Position numbers and translations under genes: made by a program | NCBI GenBank assembly: GCA_903930515.1 | Contig: CAIYYW010000228.1 | Location: 1-29,549, forward strand | From: an uncultured delta proteobacterium | GTDB lineage: Bacteria; RBG-13-61-14; DRUE01 | Direction: 5' to 3' | Length of the DNA: 29,549 nt | Shown here: positions 23,238 to 29,549 of the stretch, piece after piece | Numbering within the stretch: position 1 is the first letter of the stretch | Layout of the letters: each line of letters starts with the position of its first letter | Notes under the pieces: generated by a model | What the model was told of the DNA's origin: nothing | Databases searched by the model: none | Seen by the model: the letters and a program-made list of their open reading frames with translations, nothing else

Positions 23238-24574
23238 TGCAAAGCTTCTCCCACCAGGTAAAACGATCCGGTGACGATAATCAGGTCATCTTTCGAGCCC
23301 GGGCGCAGGATTGTGGCCATTGCTTTTCCCAGGCTCGGCTCAAAAATAATCGGGCCGCGAAAATTTTTCAGCGCGTTTTCAAATTGTTCTTTTTCCGCGG
23401 CGCGCTGTATTTTGGCCCGAGAGATGATGATTTTATTCGCCTGACTTTTCAACTCCGCGAAAAATCCCTTGAGGTCCTTGTCCCGGCTCAGGCCCGCGAT
23501 CAGGCTGAATTTTTTTCCCGGATACAAAAGCGCCACCGTTTCCATCAAGGCCTTGGCGCTCTCCCGGTTATGCGCTCCGTCCAGGATGATTTTCCTGCCG
23601 TTGAATTCCACCTCCTGAAACCTTCCGGCCAGGCTCGCGTTCCATAGTCCCTGCCGGATCGCGCGGTCTGAAATTTTTCCGAATTTTTCCTCCAGCAGGT
23701 CCATTGCCAGGACCGCGGCGGCGGCATTGGTCATCTGCCTCGGCCCGATCATCCGGGTTTTCAGATTCTTGAGCCGGCGTTTTCCGGCCAGGTCAAAGAC
23801 CATCTCTCCGGGCCGGATGGAATTCAGCCGCCATTGGTAAAATTTTTCCAGGGGAAAAAGTTCTGCGCTCACTTCCCTGGCTCGCTCCCGGAAAACTTTT
23901 TCAGCGGCCTTGGGCTGAACCGAGATGATGGCTTTGCATCCGGGCTTGATGATCATAGCTTTTTCCCGGGAGATTTCCGGGATGGTGGTTCCCAGGATGT
24001 CGGTATGGTCAAAGCTGATCGGGGTGATGATGATCAGGGCCGGGTTGCAGATATTGGTCGCGTCATACCGTCCGCCCAGGCCGGTTTCCAGGACGGCGAA
24101 GTCAACTTTTTTCCTGGCGAAATGAAAAAAGGCCGCGGCCGTGATCAATTCAAAATAAGTTACTTCCCCCAGGCCGGATTTTTTTTTCACATCCCCGATC
24201 CCGGGCCGGAGCGATTCCAGCGCGGTGGCCAGCTCCAAGTCCGTGATCATCCGGTCGGCGATCCGGATCCGCTCGTGGACCTTGAGCAGATGGGGCGAGG
24301 TGTAAAGGCCGACCCGGAACCCGGCGGAAGAAAGGATGGATTGGATCAACTTGGAAGTGGACCCCTTGCCCTTGGTCCCGGCGATGTGGATGGCTTTAAG
24401 GTTTTTCTCCGGCGATCCGATTGGTCCGAGCAAGGCGCGCACCCGCTCCAGGTTCATCGCCCAGCCGTCATAGGGGTATCGGAGGCTGCGCTCGTAGTTG
24501 GTGAACCGGTTCAGGAATTGGAACGCGCTTTTGATCCGGTCTCTGGCGGATGGCTTCAGCATTGGCAAATTCAT
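23198..24574 (-). CDS. folC: Folylpolyglutamate synthase / dihydrofolate synthase
   Basis: FolC adds glutamate to dihydropteroate and/or tetrahydrofolates, making folates cell-retained and enzyme-ready. The 458-residue protein has the Mur-ligase-like fold motifs. They include IHIAGTKGKGSTSKLIQ (P-loop, near 63-79) and GLYTSPHL. LETGLGGRYDATN, SFDHTDILG, the conserved REKAMIIKPG segment and the C-terminal LDGAHN motif follow. It overlaps mnmE by 40 nt and is probably translated in tandem with it; both work with folates, which makes the pairing sensible. The ATG at 24574 has no clear Shine-Dalgarno, and an alternative start at residue 5 is possible. Whether it has both synthase activities cannot be told from sequence. 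Confidence 0.93.
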   Translation of the reverse strand: MNLPMLKPSARDRIKSAFQFLNRFTNYERSLRYPYDGWAMNLERVRALLGPIGSPEKNLKAIHIAGTKGKGSTSKLIQSILSSAGFRVGLYTSPHLLKVHERIRIADRMITDLELATALESLRPGIGDVKKKSGLGEVTYFELITAAAFFHFARKKVDFAVLETGLGGRYDATNICNPALIIITPISFDHTDILGTTIPEISREKAMIIKPGCKAIISVQPKAAEKVFRERAREVSAELFPLEKFYQWRLNSIRPGEMVFDLAGKRRLKNLKTRMIGPRQMTNAAAAVLAMDLLEEKFGKISDRAIRQGLWNASLAGRFQEVEFNGRKIILDGAHNRESAKALMETVALLYPGKKFSLIAGLSRDKDLKGFFAELKSQANKIIISRAKIQRAAEKEQFENALKNFRGPIIFEPSLGKAMATILRPGSKDDLIIVTGSFYLVGEALQWLSKKGIKIRIP

Positions 24575-24619
24575 TTTTATCTTATATCTTTATTTGCGGA
24601 CTAACAAGGGTTTAAAGTT

Positions 24620-24645
24620 GTGCCGGACAGGAGAGTCCGCGGCAC
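24620..24645. repeat. REP-like hairpin between folC and the MNT/HEPN module
   Basis: GTGCC/GGCAC (24620-24624 with 24641-24645) and GGAC/GTCC (24625-24628 with 24635-24638) form a 9-bp stem with a 2-nt bulge and a 6-nt loop. It sits in the divergent gap, and no T-tract follows on either strand, so a terminator is unlikely. Confidence 0.5.
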
Positions 24646-24686
24646 GAATAAATACTTTGCTTTGGTTCCGGATTTAAACGAAATGT

Positions 24687-24694
24687 GGTATGAT
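24687..24694 (+). promoter_or_regulatory. Extended -10 promoter for the MNT/HEPN genes
   Basis: TATGAT (24689-24694) is preceded by TGG, so TGGTATGAT resembles an extended -10 element. No good -35 at 16-18 nt was found, as is usual for this class. The leader would be about 14 nt and contain AAGGGAG (24701-24707), 7 nt ahead of the ATG. Confidence 0.5.
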
Positions 24695-24714
24695 GAATTT
24701 AAGGGAGAAGCGAA

Positions 24715-25050
24715 ATGCAAAAGCGAAGAAGCATAAGAGAAATTGAAGGTCTTTTCCCGAAAATCAAGTCCTATCTTCAGGAAGTTTTTGGGGAACGATT
24801 AGGGAGCGTGATTCTTTACGGCTCTTTTGCCAAGAACCGGGCGAACAAGAATTCGGATATTGATATCGCGGTTATTTTGAAGGAAAACGGAGAGATCAGC
24901 GCGGAGTTAAAAGCCGTCAACAATTTCATCAGCGATCTCGGCCTGGAATATAATGAACTGATAACGATCCTTCCTCTAAGTTTAACCGAAGTTGAAAATT
25001 CCCGCTGGCCGCTATACCAATCTCTCCGGGAAGAGGGATTAAGGCTATGA
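24715..25050 (+). CDS. MNT-type minimal nucleotidyltransferase (antitoxin-like)
   Basis: The 111-residue protein has the minimal nucleotidyltransferase signature G-S-x10-D-x-D: GSFAKNRANKNSDIDIAV with Gly36, Ser37, Asp48 and Asp50. The third acidic residue expected after the next strand appears as Glu81 in EYNELITI, where Asp is usual; this is worth noting but uncertain. Its stop overlaps the start of the next gene by 4 nt (ATGA), giving strong translational coupling. In characterised MNT-HEPN pairs the MNT protein neutralises the HEPN toxin by adding AMP to it, but many pairs are uncharacterised. The ATG at 24715 has AAGGGAG upstream. Confidence 0.88.
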   Translation: MQKRRSIREIEGLFPKIKSYLQEVFGERLGSVILYGSFAKNRANKNSDIDIAVILKENGEISAELKAVNNFISDLGLEYNELITILPLSLTEVENSRWPLYQSLREEGLRL

Positions 25051-25451
25051 AGGAAGCGGAAAGCCTGATGGATCGGGCGGAGAAATATATAAACTCCGCG
25101 AGTCTGCTGATTGAGAATGAAGATTTTGATTCCGCGGCATCCAGGGCATATTATGCGATGTTTTATTCCACCGAAGCCTTGCTGATGACCAAAGATTTAA
25201 AATTCTCTTCTCATAAAGGGGTTATTTCCGCTTTCGGGGAGCATTTTGTCAAAACGGGAATCTTTTCCAAGGAACTGAGGAGAAAACTCCAAAATGCTTT
25301 TGATGAAAGGCAAAGAGGGGATTATTCCTTCCACCCGGTGATCAGCCAGGAAGATGCCCGGAGGATTTTGCAGGATGCCAAAGATTTTATCGCGGAAATC
25401 AAGAAATATCTTATAAGCGCCGGCGTAATTTCCAGTCTTTTTAGCCCATAA
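25047..25451 (+). CDS. HEPN-domain protein (toxin-like partner of MNT)
   Basis: The 134-residue protein has the HEPN core: a first helix MKEAESLMDRAEKYINSASLL, the SRAYYAMFYSTEALL segment around residues 32-46, and a C-terminal helix bundle. The HEPN RNase motif R-x(4-6)-H is visible as R90-GDYSF-H96, with Tyr93 inside it, so the catalytic pair is retained. HEPN proteins of this class are often metal-independent RNases and form a type VII (MNT/HepT) toxin-antitoxin pair. It is the second gene of the two-gene unit, and nothing else defence-like is nearby. Function as an RNase is inferred from the motif. Confidence 0.87.
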   Translation: MKEAESLMDRAEKYINSASLLIENEDFDSAASRAYYAMFYSTEALLMTKDLKFSSHKGVISAFGEHFVKTGIFSKELRRKLQNAFDERQRGDYSFHPVISQEDARRILQDAKDFIAEIKKYLISAGVISSLFSP

Positions 25452-25530
25452 GCTTTTGTGCCCTCCGGTCGTCTCTTCCGAATCCAATCCGGGATGCGGT
25501 ATGATTTTAAAGGAAATCAGTCAAAATAGG

Positions 25531-25536
25531 TATAAT
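25531..25536 (+). promoter_or_regulatory. -10 element upstream of trmFO
   Basis: A perfect TATAAT lies 20 nt before the chosen trmFO ATG. A convincing -35 box was not found at 16-18 nt upstream. If used, the leader would be about 14 nt. Confidence 0.4.
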
Positions 25537-25556
25537 TTTTGGAGAAAAATTTGGGG

Positions 25557-26870
25557 ATGCAAGAGATTATCATCATTGGCGGAGGCCTGGCCGGGGCAGA
25601 GGCAAGCTGGCAGATCCTGAAGCGGGGCGGAAAAGTCCGGCTTTACGAGATGAAGCCGGAAAGGTTTTCCCCGGCGCACCGGTCGGAGAAGCTGGCGGAA
25701 TTGGTCTGCAGTAATTCGCTCAAGAGCAAATCTCCGGAGAACGCCTCGGGTTTGCTCAAGCAGGAGATGAAACTGTTCGGATCCCTTGTGATGGAGTCGG
25801 CGGAGAAATTCGCGGTGCCGGCCGGGGAGGCCCTGGCGGTTGACCGGGAGCCGTTTTCGGGCTACATCACGGACCAGCTTCTGGCCGAGCCGGGATTGGA
25901 GCTGATCCGGGAAGAGGTGACCGCAATTCCGGCCCAGGGGATAGTGATCATCGCGACCGGGCCGCTCAGCTCGGAGGGGATGGCGAAAGAGATTGAGCGG
26001 ATCACCGGCTCGGACCGGCTCTATTTCTATGACGCGATCGCGCCGGTAATTTACGCGGAGTCCATCAATATGACAGTGGCTTTCCGGCAGAGTCGGTATG
26101 ACAAGGGCGGGGCGGATTATTTGAATTGCCCGATGAGCCGGGAGGAATATGAGCGGTTTTATCAGGAATTGATCCAGGCCGATTTGGTCCCGCTCCGGGA
26201 ATTTGAGATGCCGAAATTTTTTGAAGGCTGCCTCCCGATTGAGGAGATGGCTCGGAGAGGGAAGGAAACCCTTTGCTACGGCCCGATGAAGCCCAAGGGA
26301 CTGAGCGATCCGCGCACCAGGGCGGAGCCGTTCGCAGCGGTCCAGCTTCGGCAGGAGGACTTGTCCGCGGAGTTATACGGGATGGTCGGTTTTCAAACCC
26401 GCTTGAAGTATCCGGAGCAGGAGCGGATTTTCCGTCTGATCCCGGGATTGGAACAGGCGGAGTTCGCCAGGCTGGGAAGCATGCACCGGAACACTTATCT
26501 TCATTCGCCGGGTCTGCTCAATCCGGACCTGTCGTTGAAGACCGATCCGCGGATTTTTTTCGCCGGACAGATCAGCGGGGTGGAGGGGTATCTGGAAAGC
26601 GCTTCCTGCGGCATTGCCGCAGGCATCTACGCCTGGTTCCGCTCGCAGGGCAGGGAGCCGCCGATGATTCCGAAGGAGAGCGTGATCGGGGCTTTGGTTA
26701 ATTATGTTTCGTTTCCCAGAGAAACGGGATTTGTTCCGATCAACGCGAATTGGGGGATTTTTCCGGAACTAATCCCGCGGGTAAAGAAGCAGGATAAAAA
26801 GAAGCTTCTGGCCGAACGAGCGCTGGTTGCGACGGGTGAATATTTGGCGAAGCTTTCGGCGGGGAGATAG
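25557..26870 (+). CDS. trmFO: Folate-dependent tRNA (m5U54) methyltransferase TrmFO
   Basis: TrmFO makes ribothymidine at U54 of the tRNA T-loop using 5,10-methylene-THF and FAD, unlike SAM-dependent TrmA. The 437-residue protein begins QEIIIIGGGLAGAEASWQ, the dinucleotide-binding loop for FAD. It continues with ELVCSNSLKSKSPENASGLLKQEM, which holds a conserved cysteine. YFYDAIAPVI, a folate/FAD region, precedes GMVGFQTRLKYPEQ, and the late GQISGVEGYLESASCGIAAG is the family's second flavin-binding motif. The ATG at 25557 is chosen because the homologous proteins start just before this GGG loop. A TTG at 25539 would add six residues and fall right at the -10 box. The MFS gene follows after 21 nt. 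Confidence 0.95.
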   Translation: MQEIIIIGGGLAGAEASWQILKRGGKVRLYEMKPERFSPAHRSEKLAELVCSNSLKSKSPENASGLLKQEMKLFGSLVMESAEKFAVPAGEALAVDREPFSGYITDQLLAEPGLELIREEVTAIPAQGIVIIATGPLSSEGMAKEIERITGSDRLYFYDAIAPVIYAESINMTVAFRQSRYDKGGADYLNCPMSREEYERFYQELIQADLVPLREFEMPKFFEGCLPIEEMARRGKETLCYGPMKPKGLSDPRTRAEPFAAVQLRQEDLSAELYGMVGFQTRLKYPEQERIFRLIPGLEQAEFARLGSMHRNTYLHSPGLLNPDLSLKTDPRIFFAGQISGVEGYLESASCGIAAGIYAWFRSQGREPPMIPKESVIGALVNYVSFPRETGFVPINANWGIFPELIPRVKKQDKKKLLAERALVATGEYLAKLSAGR

Positions 26871-26891
26871 GAGTAGTCTGAAGAAAACGGA

Positions 26892-28034
26892 ATGAAGTTC
26901 ACGGTCCAAAGCCTGAAGTTTTTTTATGTCTTCACCTTTTTTATGAACCTGTTCGTGGGGATGCTGGCGCTGGGGATTCCGCTCCTGGCGCTGAGCCTGG
27001 GCGCAAACAATGTGACGCTGGGGGCGATCGGGACTTTAGGGGCGCTGGCATATATTTTGTTCGTGCCGCTCTCGGGGATTCTTTCCGACCGGTTCCCGAA
27101 AAACCTCCAGGCCGGCCTGGCTGCGATCCTGTTCGGAATAATGGTCAGCCTATTCCCATCCGTGCCCCGGTTGATCCTGATCTATCCGGTGGCCATCGGA
27201 TATTACCTGGCCCTGGCCCTGCTCTGGCCGGCGCTGGAATCCGCAATGAGCCATTATGTTTCCGGCAAGGCGCTCTCAGCCAAGGCCGGCTGGTATAATG
27301 TGAGCTGGTGCTCGGGGGCGATGGTGGGGATATATCTGGCGGGATGGATTTACAAGATCCGGCCGGCGCTGGTGTTCTGGATCGCGGGCGGCCTGGGAAT
27401 TATTCTGGGAGCGGTTTTTGCAGGCTTCTTCCGGGTTCCGGCCAAAAGGGTTGAATCCGAAAACGGCAGCGAAGTCGGACCGATCTACTATCTATATTTA
27501 TATTGGCTCGGGAACGGCGCGGCCTATTTTTCCTTGAACCTGATCCGGAACATTTTTCCCAAGCTCGCGGTTGACCTGGGCATCTCCAGCTCCAACCTGG
27601 GATTGCTGCTCCTGCTCCTGAGCTTCTCGCAGTGCCTATTGTTCATCGTTTTGAATGTGACGGCACGCTGGCATTTCCGGCTTTGGCCTCTGGTCCTGGC
27701 GATGCTCCTGGTCGCGGCCGGTCTGATGGCGGCATTTTTTTCCAAAACTATGCCCGGGTTCGGACTGGGATTCTTGCTGATCGGCGCCGGGGCCGGGCTG
27801 ACCTATTCCGGGAGCCTGTATTACGCGATCAGCCTATCGTCCAGCCTGGCCGGGTCACGGAGCGGCTGGCATGAATTCTATCTCGGCCTGGGCGGATTGG
27901 CCGGGCCGCTGTTGGGCGGCATTTTCGCGCAATACCTGGGCGTGAAAAGTCCGTATCTGATCTTCGCGCTGTTGGTGCTGATGGCGCTCCTGATCCAAAT
28001 CGTTTATTTCAGGAAACAGAGCCGTCCGGCCTGA
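26892..28034 (+). CDS. Major facilitator superfamily transporter
   Basis: The 380-residue protein is very hydrophobic, with about 11-12 membrane helices and no signal peptide. It is best read as an MFS permease. After the first two helices, GILSDRFPKN resembles the loop 2-3 motif (G-x-x-x-D-R-x-G-R-R) in a relaxed form, followed by long Leu/Gly-rich helices and a short central loop (about residues 180-195). The substrate cannot be told; drug-efflux-like or sugar-type permeases are equally possible. It follows trmFO by 21 nt in the same orientation, and its last 31 nt overlap the 3' end of the opposite-strand YkgJ-like gene. Confidence 0.75.
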   Translation: MKFTVQSLKFFYVFTFFMNLFVGMLALGIPLLALSLGANNVTLGAIGTLGALAYILFVPLSGILSDRFPKNLQAGLAAILFGIMVSLFPSVPRLILIYPVAIGYYLALALLWPALESAMSHYVSGKALSAKAGWYNVSWCSGAMVGIYLAGWIYKIRPALVFWIAGGLGIILGAVFAGFFRVPAKRVESENGSEVGPIYYLYLYWLGNGAAYFSLNLIRNIFPKLAVDLGISSSNLGLLLLLLSFSQCLLFIVLNVTARWHFRLWPLVLAMLLVAAGLMAAFFSKTMPGFGLGFLLIGAGAGLTYSGSLYYAISLSSSLAGSRSGWHEFYLGLGGLAGPLLGGIFAQYLGVKSPYLIFALLVLMALLIQIVYFRKQSRPA

Positions 28035-28507
28035 GCCTGGTCCAGGTCCTTGAGCTTGGAGATAAACCTCTCCCAGTCCGGCTCGGCCAGGTATTCCGGC
28101 CGCATCTGGTCCGGAAAAACCCGGCTCAGCATCTGATAAAACGGCTCTTGGGCCTGCGCCCCGATCATCACCTTTCCCTGATAGCCCGGAATCTCTTTCA
28201 CATACGGACAATCATCCGGGAAAAGGCCCTTGCAGACAGTGTCCCGGGTGACCCGGTTGCACCATTTCGCGGTTTTTTCCCGCTCCGGGTAAACGGAACA
28301 AAGGGCGCGGTTGTCTCCTTGCCGGACCAGATATTTGCAGGACAGGTCCGGGATGATGGCCAGGCGGCCCTGGTAGGGAATGGAACTGTAGCAACACCGC
28401 CCGCATTTCCGGCAAAGGCTGTCGTCGGAAAATTTCCGCTCAATCTCCTCCGGAATCTGGAGAGATTTTCTGAACCTGAAAATATCCGCGAGCAGGTTGA
28501 AGCTCAT
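28004..28507 (-). CDS. YkgJ-type cysteine-cluster (zinc/iron-chelating) protein
   Basis: The 167-residue protein has the YkgJ (CxxCxxCC) family signature: LCRKCGRCCYS, with Cys32, Cys35, Cys38 and Cys39. Five further cysteines lie at about 57, 70, 83, 92 and 100 in the typical CSVYPEREKTAKWC arrangement. These likely bind zinc or an iron-sulfur cluster; no activity is established for the family. It is translationally coupled to the VOC gene (ATGA overlap of 4 nt at 28504-28507). Its 3' end overlaps the convergent MFS gene by 31 nt, with no room for a separate terminator. Confidence 0.85.
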   Translation of the reverse strand: MSFNLLADIFRFRKSLQIPEEIERKFSDDSLCRKCGRCCYSSIPYQGRLAIIPDLSCKYLVRQGDNRALCSVYPEREKTAKWCNRVTRDTVCKGLFPDDCPYVKEIPGYQGKVMIGAQAQEPFYQMLSRVFPDQMRPEYLAEPDWERFISKLKDLDQAQAGRLCFLK

Positions 28508-28881
28508 TTCTGAGGATGCTCCATCAGTTCCACCTGGTATCCATCGGGGTCAACCAGAAAACATATTTTCATTCCCTCCGGCGTGGTGAATACCTTTTGA
28601 GCCGGTTCAATCCCGGAAGTGAAAAGACCCTCCAGGAAAAGGTCCAGGTTTTCCACCTCCAGGCCCAGATGCAAAAATCCGTCCCCCATTTCAGGCGATG
28701 CGGCCTTGGTCCGGTTATGCACCAGCTCCAGTTGCAACCCCTCCGGGCCGGCCAGGAAATAGAGGGTGGTCTGGAATTTTTCCAGCCGCGCCTCTCTCTG
28801 CCTGGCAAAACCCAGGAGTTGATAAAATTCCAGGGAGCGACCCGGATTGGTGATCCTGATCGCGCAATGGGTCAGCTTCAT
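28504..28881 (-). CDS. VOC/glyoxalase-family metalloprotein
   Basis: The 125-residue protein is a vicinal-oxygen-chelate (glyoxalase I/bleomycin-resistance type) fold with two beta-alpha-beta-beta-beta repeats. The four expected metal ligands are in place: His5 (LTHCAI), Glu52 (LQLELV), His71 (FLHLGLEV) and Glu118 (DGYQVELME). The set fits glyoxalase I, which converts the hemithioacetal of methylglyoxal, but other VOC enzymes share it. The gene starts at ATG 28881 under a predicted promoter only a few nt away, and is followed with 4-nt overlap by the YkgJ-type gene. Confidence 0.85.
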   Translation of the reverse strand: MKLTHCAIRITNPGRSLEFYQLLGFARQREARLEKFQTTLYFLAGPEGLQLELVHNRTKAASPEMGDGFLHLGLEVENLDLFLEGLFTSGIEPAQKVFTTPEGMKICFLVDPDGYQVELMEHPQK

Positions 28882-28887
28882 CTTTTC

Positions 28888-28916
28888 ATCCTAGCAGATT
28901 CCGGCTCGGTTTTCAA
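28888..28916 (-). promoter_or_regulatory. Promoter for the VOC/YkgJ genes, possibly leaderless
   Basis: On the minus strand TTGAAA (28916-28911) and TAGGAT (28893-28888) are separated by 17 nt. The start point would fall near the A of ATG 28881. Alternatively the AGGA within the -10 could serve as a Shine-Dalgarno if transcription starts further upstream. Confidence 0.55.
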
Positions 28917-28969
28917 AATTTGTTTCCCCCCGCGATTCCTGCTAACTTAGCGTCACTCGGGAGGGAAAA

Positions 28970-29335
28970 ATGGGGGAAACAATCTGGGATTTTGAGGAAG
29001 AGGGGATCAGGTATCTGGTGATCCTGGTGACGGTCAAGAATAAGGAAGAGGCGCTGGAGATGGCGGAGGCGCTGGTATCGAATAAGCTCTGCGCGTGCGT
29101 GAATGTTATAGATTCGGTCACCTCGGTTTTCACCTGGAAGGGGGCGGTGGAGCGGGCGAACGAATGTTTGATGATCATCAAGACCGCGATCGATTTGTTC
29201 CCGGAAATCCTGAACCGGATCAAGGAGCTTCATTCCTACGATGTCCCGGAGATCATCGCTTTGCCGATCCTGGGCGGGAATCCCAGCTATTTGAAATGGA
29301 TTGAGGAGGTTACCGGCGGGTCTTTGATTGAATAA
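28970..29335 (+). CDS. cutA: Divalent-cation tolerance protein CutA
   Basis: CutA is a small trimeric, PII-like protein linked to copper/divalent metal tolerance. The 121-residue protein matches the family: VTVKNKEEALEMAEALVSNKLCACVNVI (with the Cys used in metal binding), FTWKGAVERANECLMIIKTA, ELHSYDVPEIIALPI and YLKWIEE. It carries about ten extra N-terminal residues (MGETIWDFEEEG) not needed for the fold. The ATG at 28970 has GGGAGGG 6 nt upstream. It is divergent from the VOC gene (88-nt gap) and followed after its stop by an open-frame remnant. Confidence 0.93.
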   Translation: MGETIWDFEEEGIRYLVILVTVKNKEEALEMAEALVSNKLCACVNVIDSVTSVFTWKGAVERANECLMIIKTAIDLFPEILNRIKELHSYDVPEIIALPILGGNPSYLKWIEEVTGGSLIE

Positions 29336-29487
29336 TTGCGCTCGCCGATTTTGAAGGGCGGACCTTTTTACGGGAGCGGTTGATTTTAGGCATTGCCGAC
29401 TCCACCCCGCCCAACGCGGATTTCGACCGCCTGATCAATATCGACGAGCTGGTTGAGGAACGGGGAAAATTTCCGCTCGGAAGTTGA
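29335..29487 (+). pseudogene. Unassigned open-frame remnant after cutA
   Basis: A frame open from 29335 to a TGA at 29485-29487 (about 50 codons) reads ALADFEGRTFLRERLILGIADSTPPNADFDRLINIDELVEERGKF-like sequence, which looks coding in its charged/hydrophobic pattern. No ATG/GTG start with a ribosome site precedes it. A TTG at about 29384 with GGGAG only 3 nt upstream would give just 34 residues. It may be the 3' remnant of a degraded gene, or a small gene with an unusual start. No family was recognised. The remaining 62 nt of the window hold nothing identifiable. Confidence 0.4.
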
Positions 29488-29549
29488 TCCAACAAGGCTC
29501 TGAATCGGAGCCGGGACCATCCCTTTGCCGTTCCGGGCGCGCCGCCGAA

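Overview
This 29.5 kb window looks like ordinary chromosome from a moderately GC-rich, diderm-type bacterium with compact, mostly minus-strand operons. Several things point to a lineage outside the best-studied phyla, possibly Aminicenantota/Acidobacteriota-like; this is an inference from gene content only. They are RNase Y plus YmdB rather than an enterobacterial RNase E arrangement, folate-dependent TrmFO, Lgt with the Tyr/GCCYG signature, Tat-exported hydrolases, DUF2804, and TMTC-like TPR membrane proteins. No tRNA, rRNA, CRISPR array, prophage or intact transposase was recognised.

Layout. 1-3337 (+): the 3' end of gyrB, comEC (DNA uptake channel) and a PaaI-type thioesterase with its own promoter. 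3417-7224 (-): lgt, an M14 carboxypeptidase and a TMTC-like TPR membrane protein, read from a promoter just upstream of lgt. 7327-12028 (-): a cell-division/RNA-metabolism cluster in the order coiled-coil (ZapB-like) protein, zapA, a structured RNA that is probably 6S RNA, 5-formyl-THF cyclo-ligase, RNase Y, YmdB phosphodiesterase and an exported TPR protein. 12290-20350 (-): a DUF2804 Tat protein, two tandem type-B carboxylesterases, a Tat sulfatase broken by a one-base frameshift, and RNase R, the last two separated by 3 nt. 20351-21770: an AT-richer accessory patch with palindromes, in which an RDD-family membrane protein gene (+) sits between short inverted repeats. 21849-24574 (-): folC and mnmE. 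24715-28034 (+): an MNT/HEPN two-gene module, trmFO and an MFS transporter. 28004-28881 (-): a YkgJ-type cysteine-cluster protein and a VOC/glyoxalase protein. 28970-29335 (+): cutA, followed by an open-frame remnant.

How the genes fit together. Two themes recur. One is RNA metabolism (RNase Y, YmdB, RNase R, probable 6S RNA, MnmE, TrmFO). The other is folate one-carbon chemistry: 5-formyl-THF cyclo-ligase and FolC maintain the folates that MnmE and TrmFO use to modify tRNA uridines. Lgt, the peptidase, esterases, sulfatase and DUF2804 protein form an envelope/export layer. The most interesting item is the 229-nt structured element between zapA and the cyclo-ligase gene: a classic 6S RNA position, with a perfect 12-bp terminal helix and several perfect internal stems. 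It also carries an unbroken reading frame running on from zapA.
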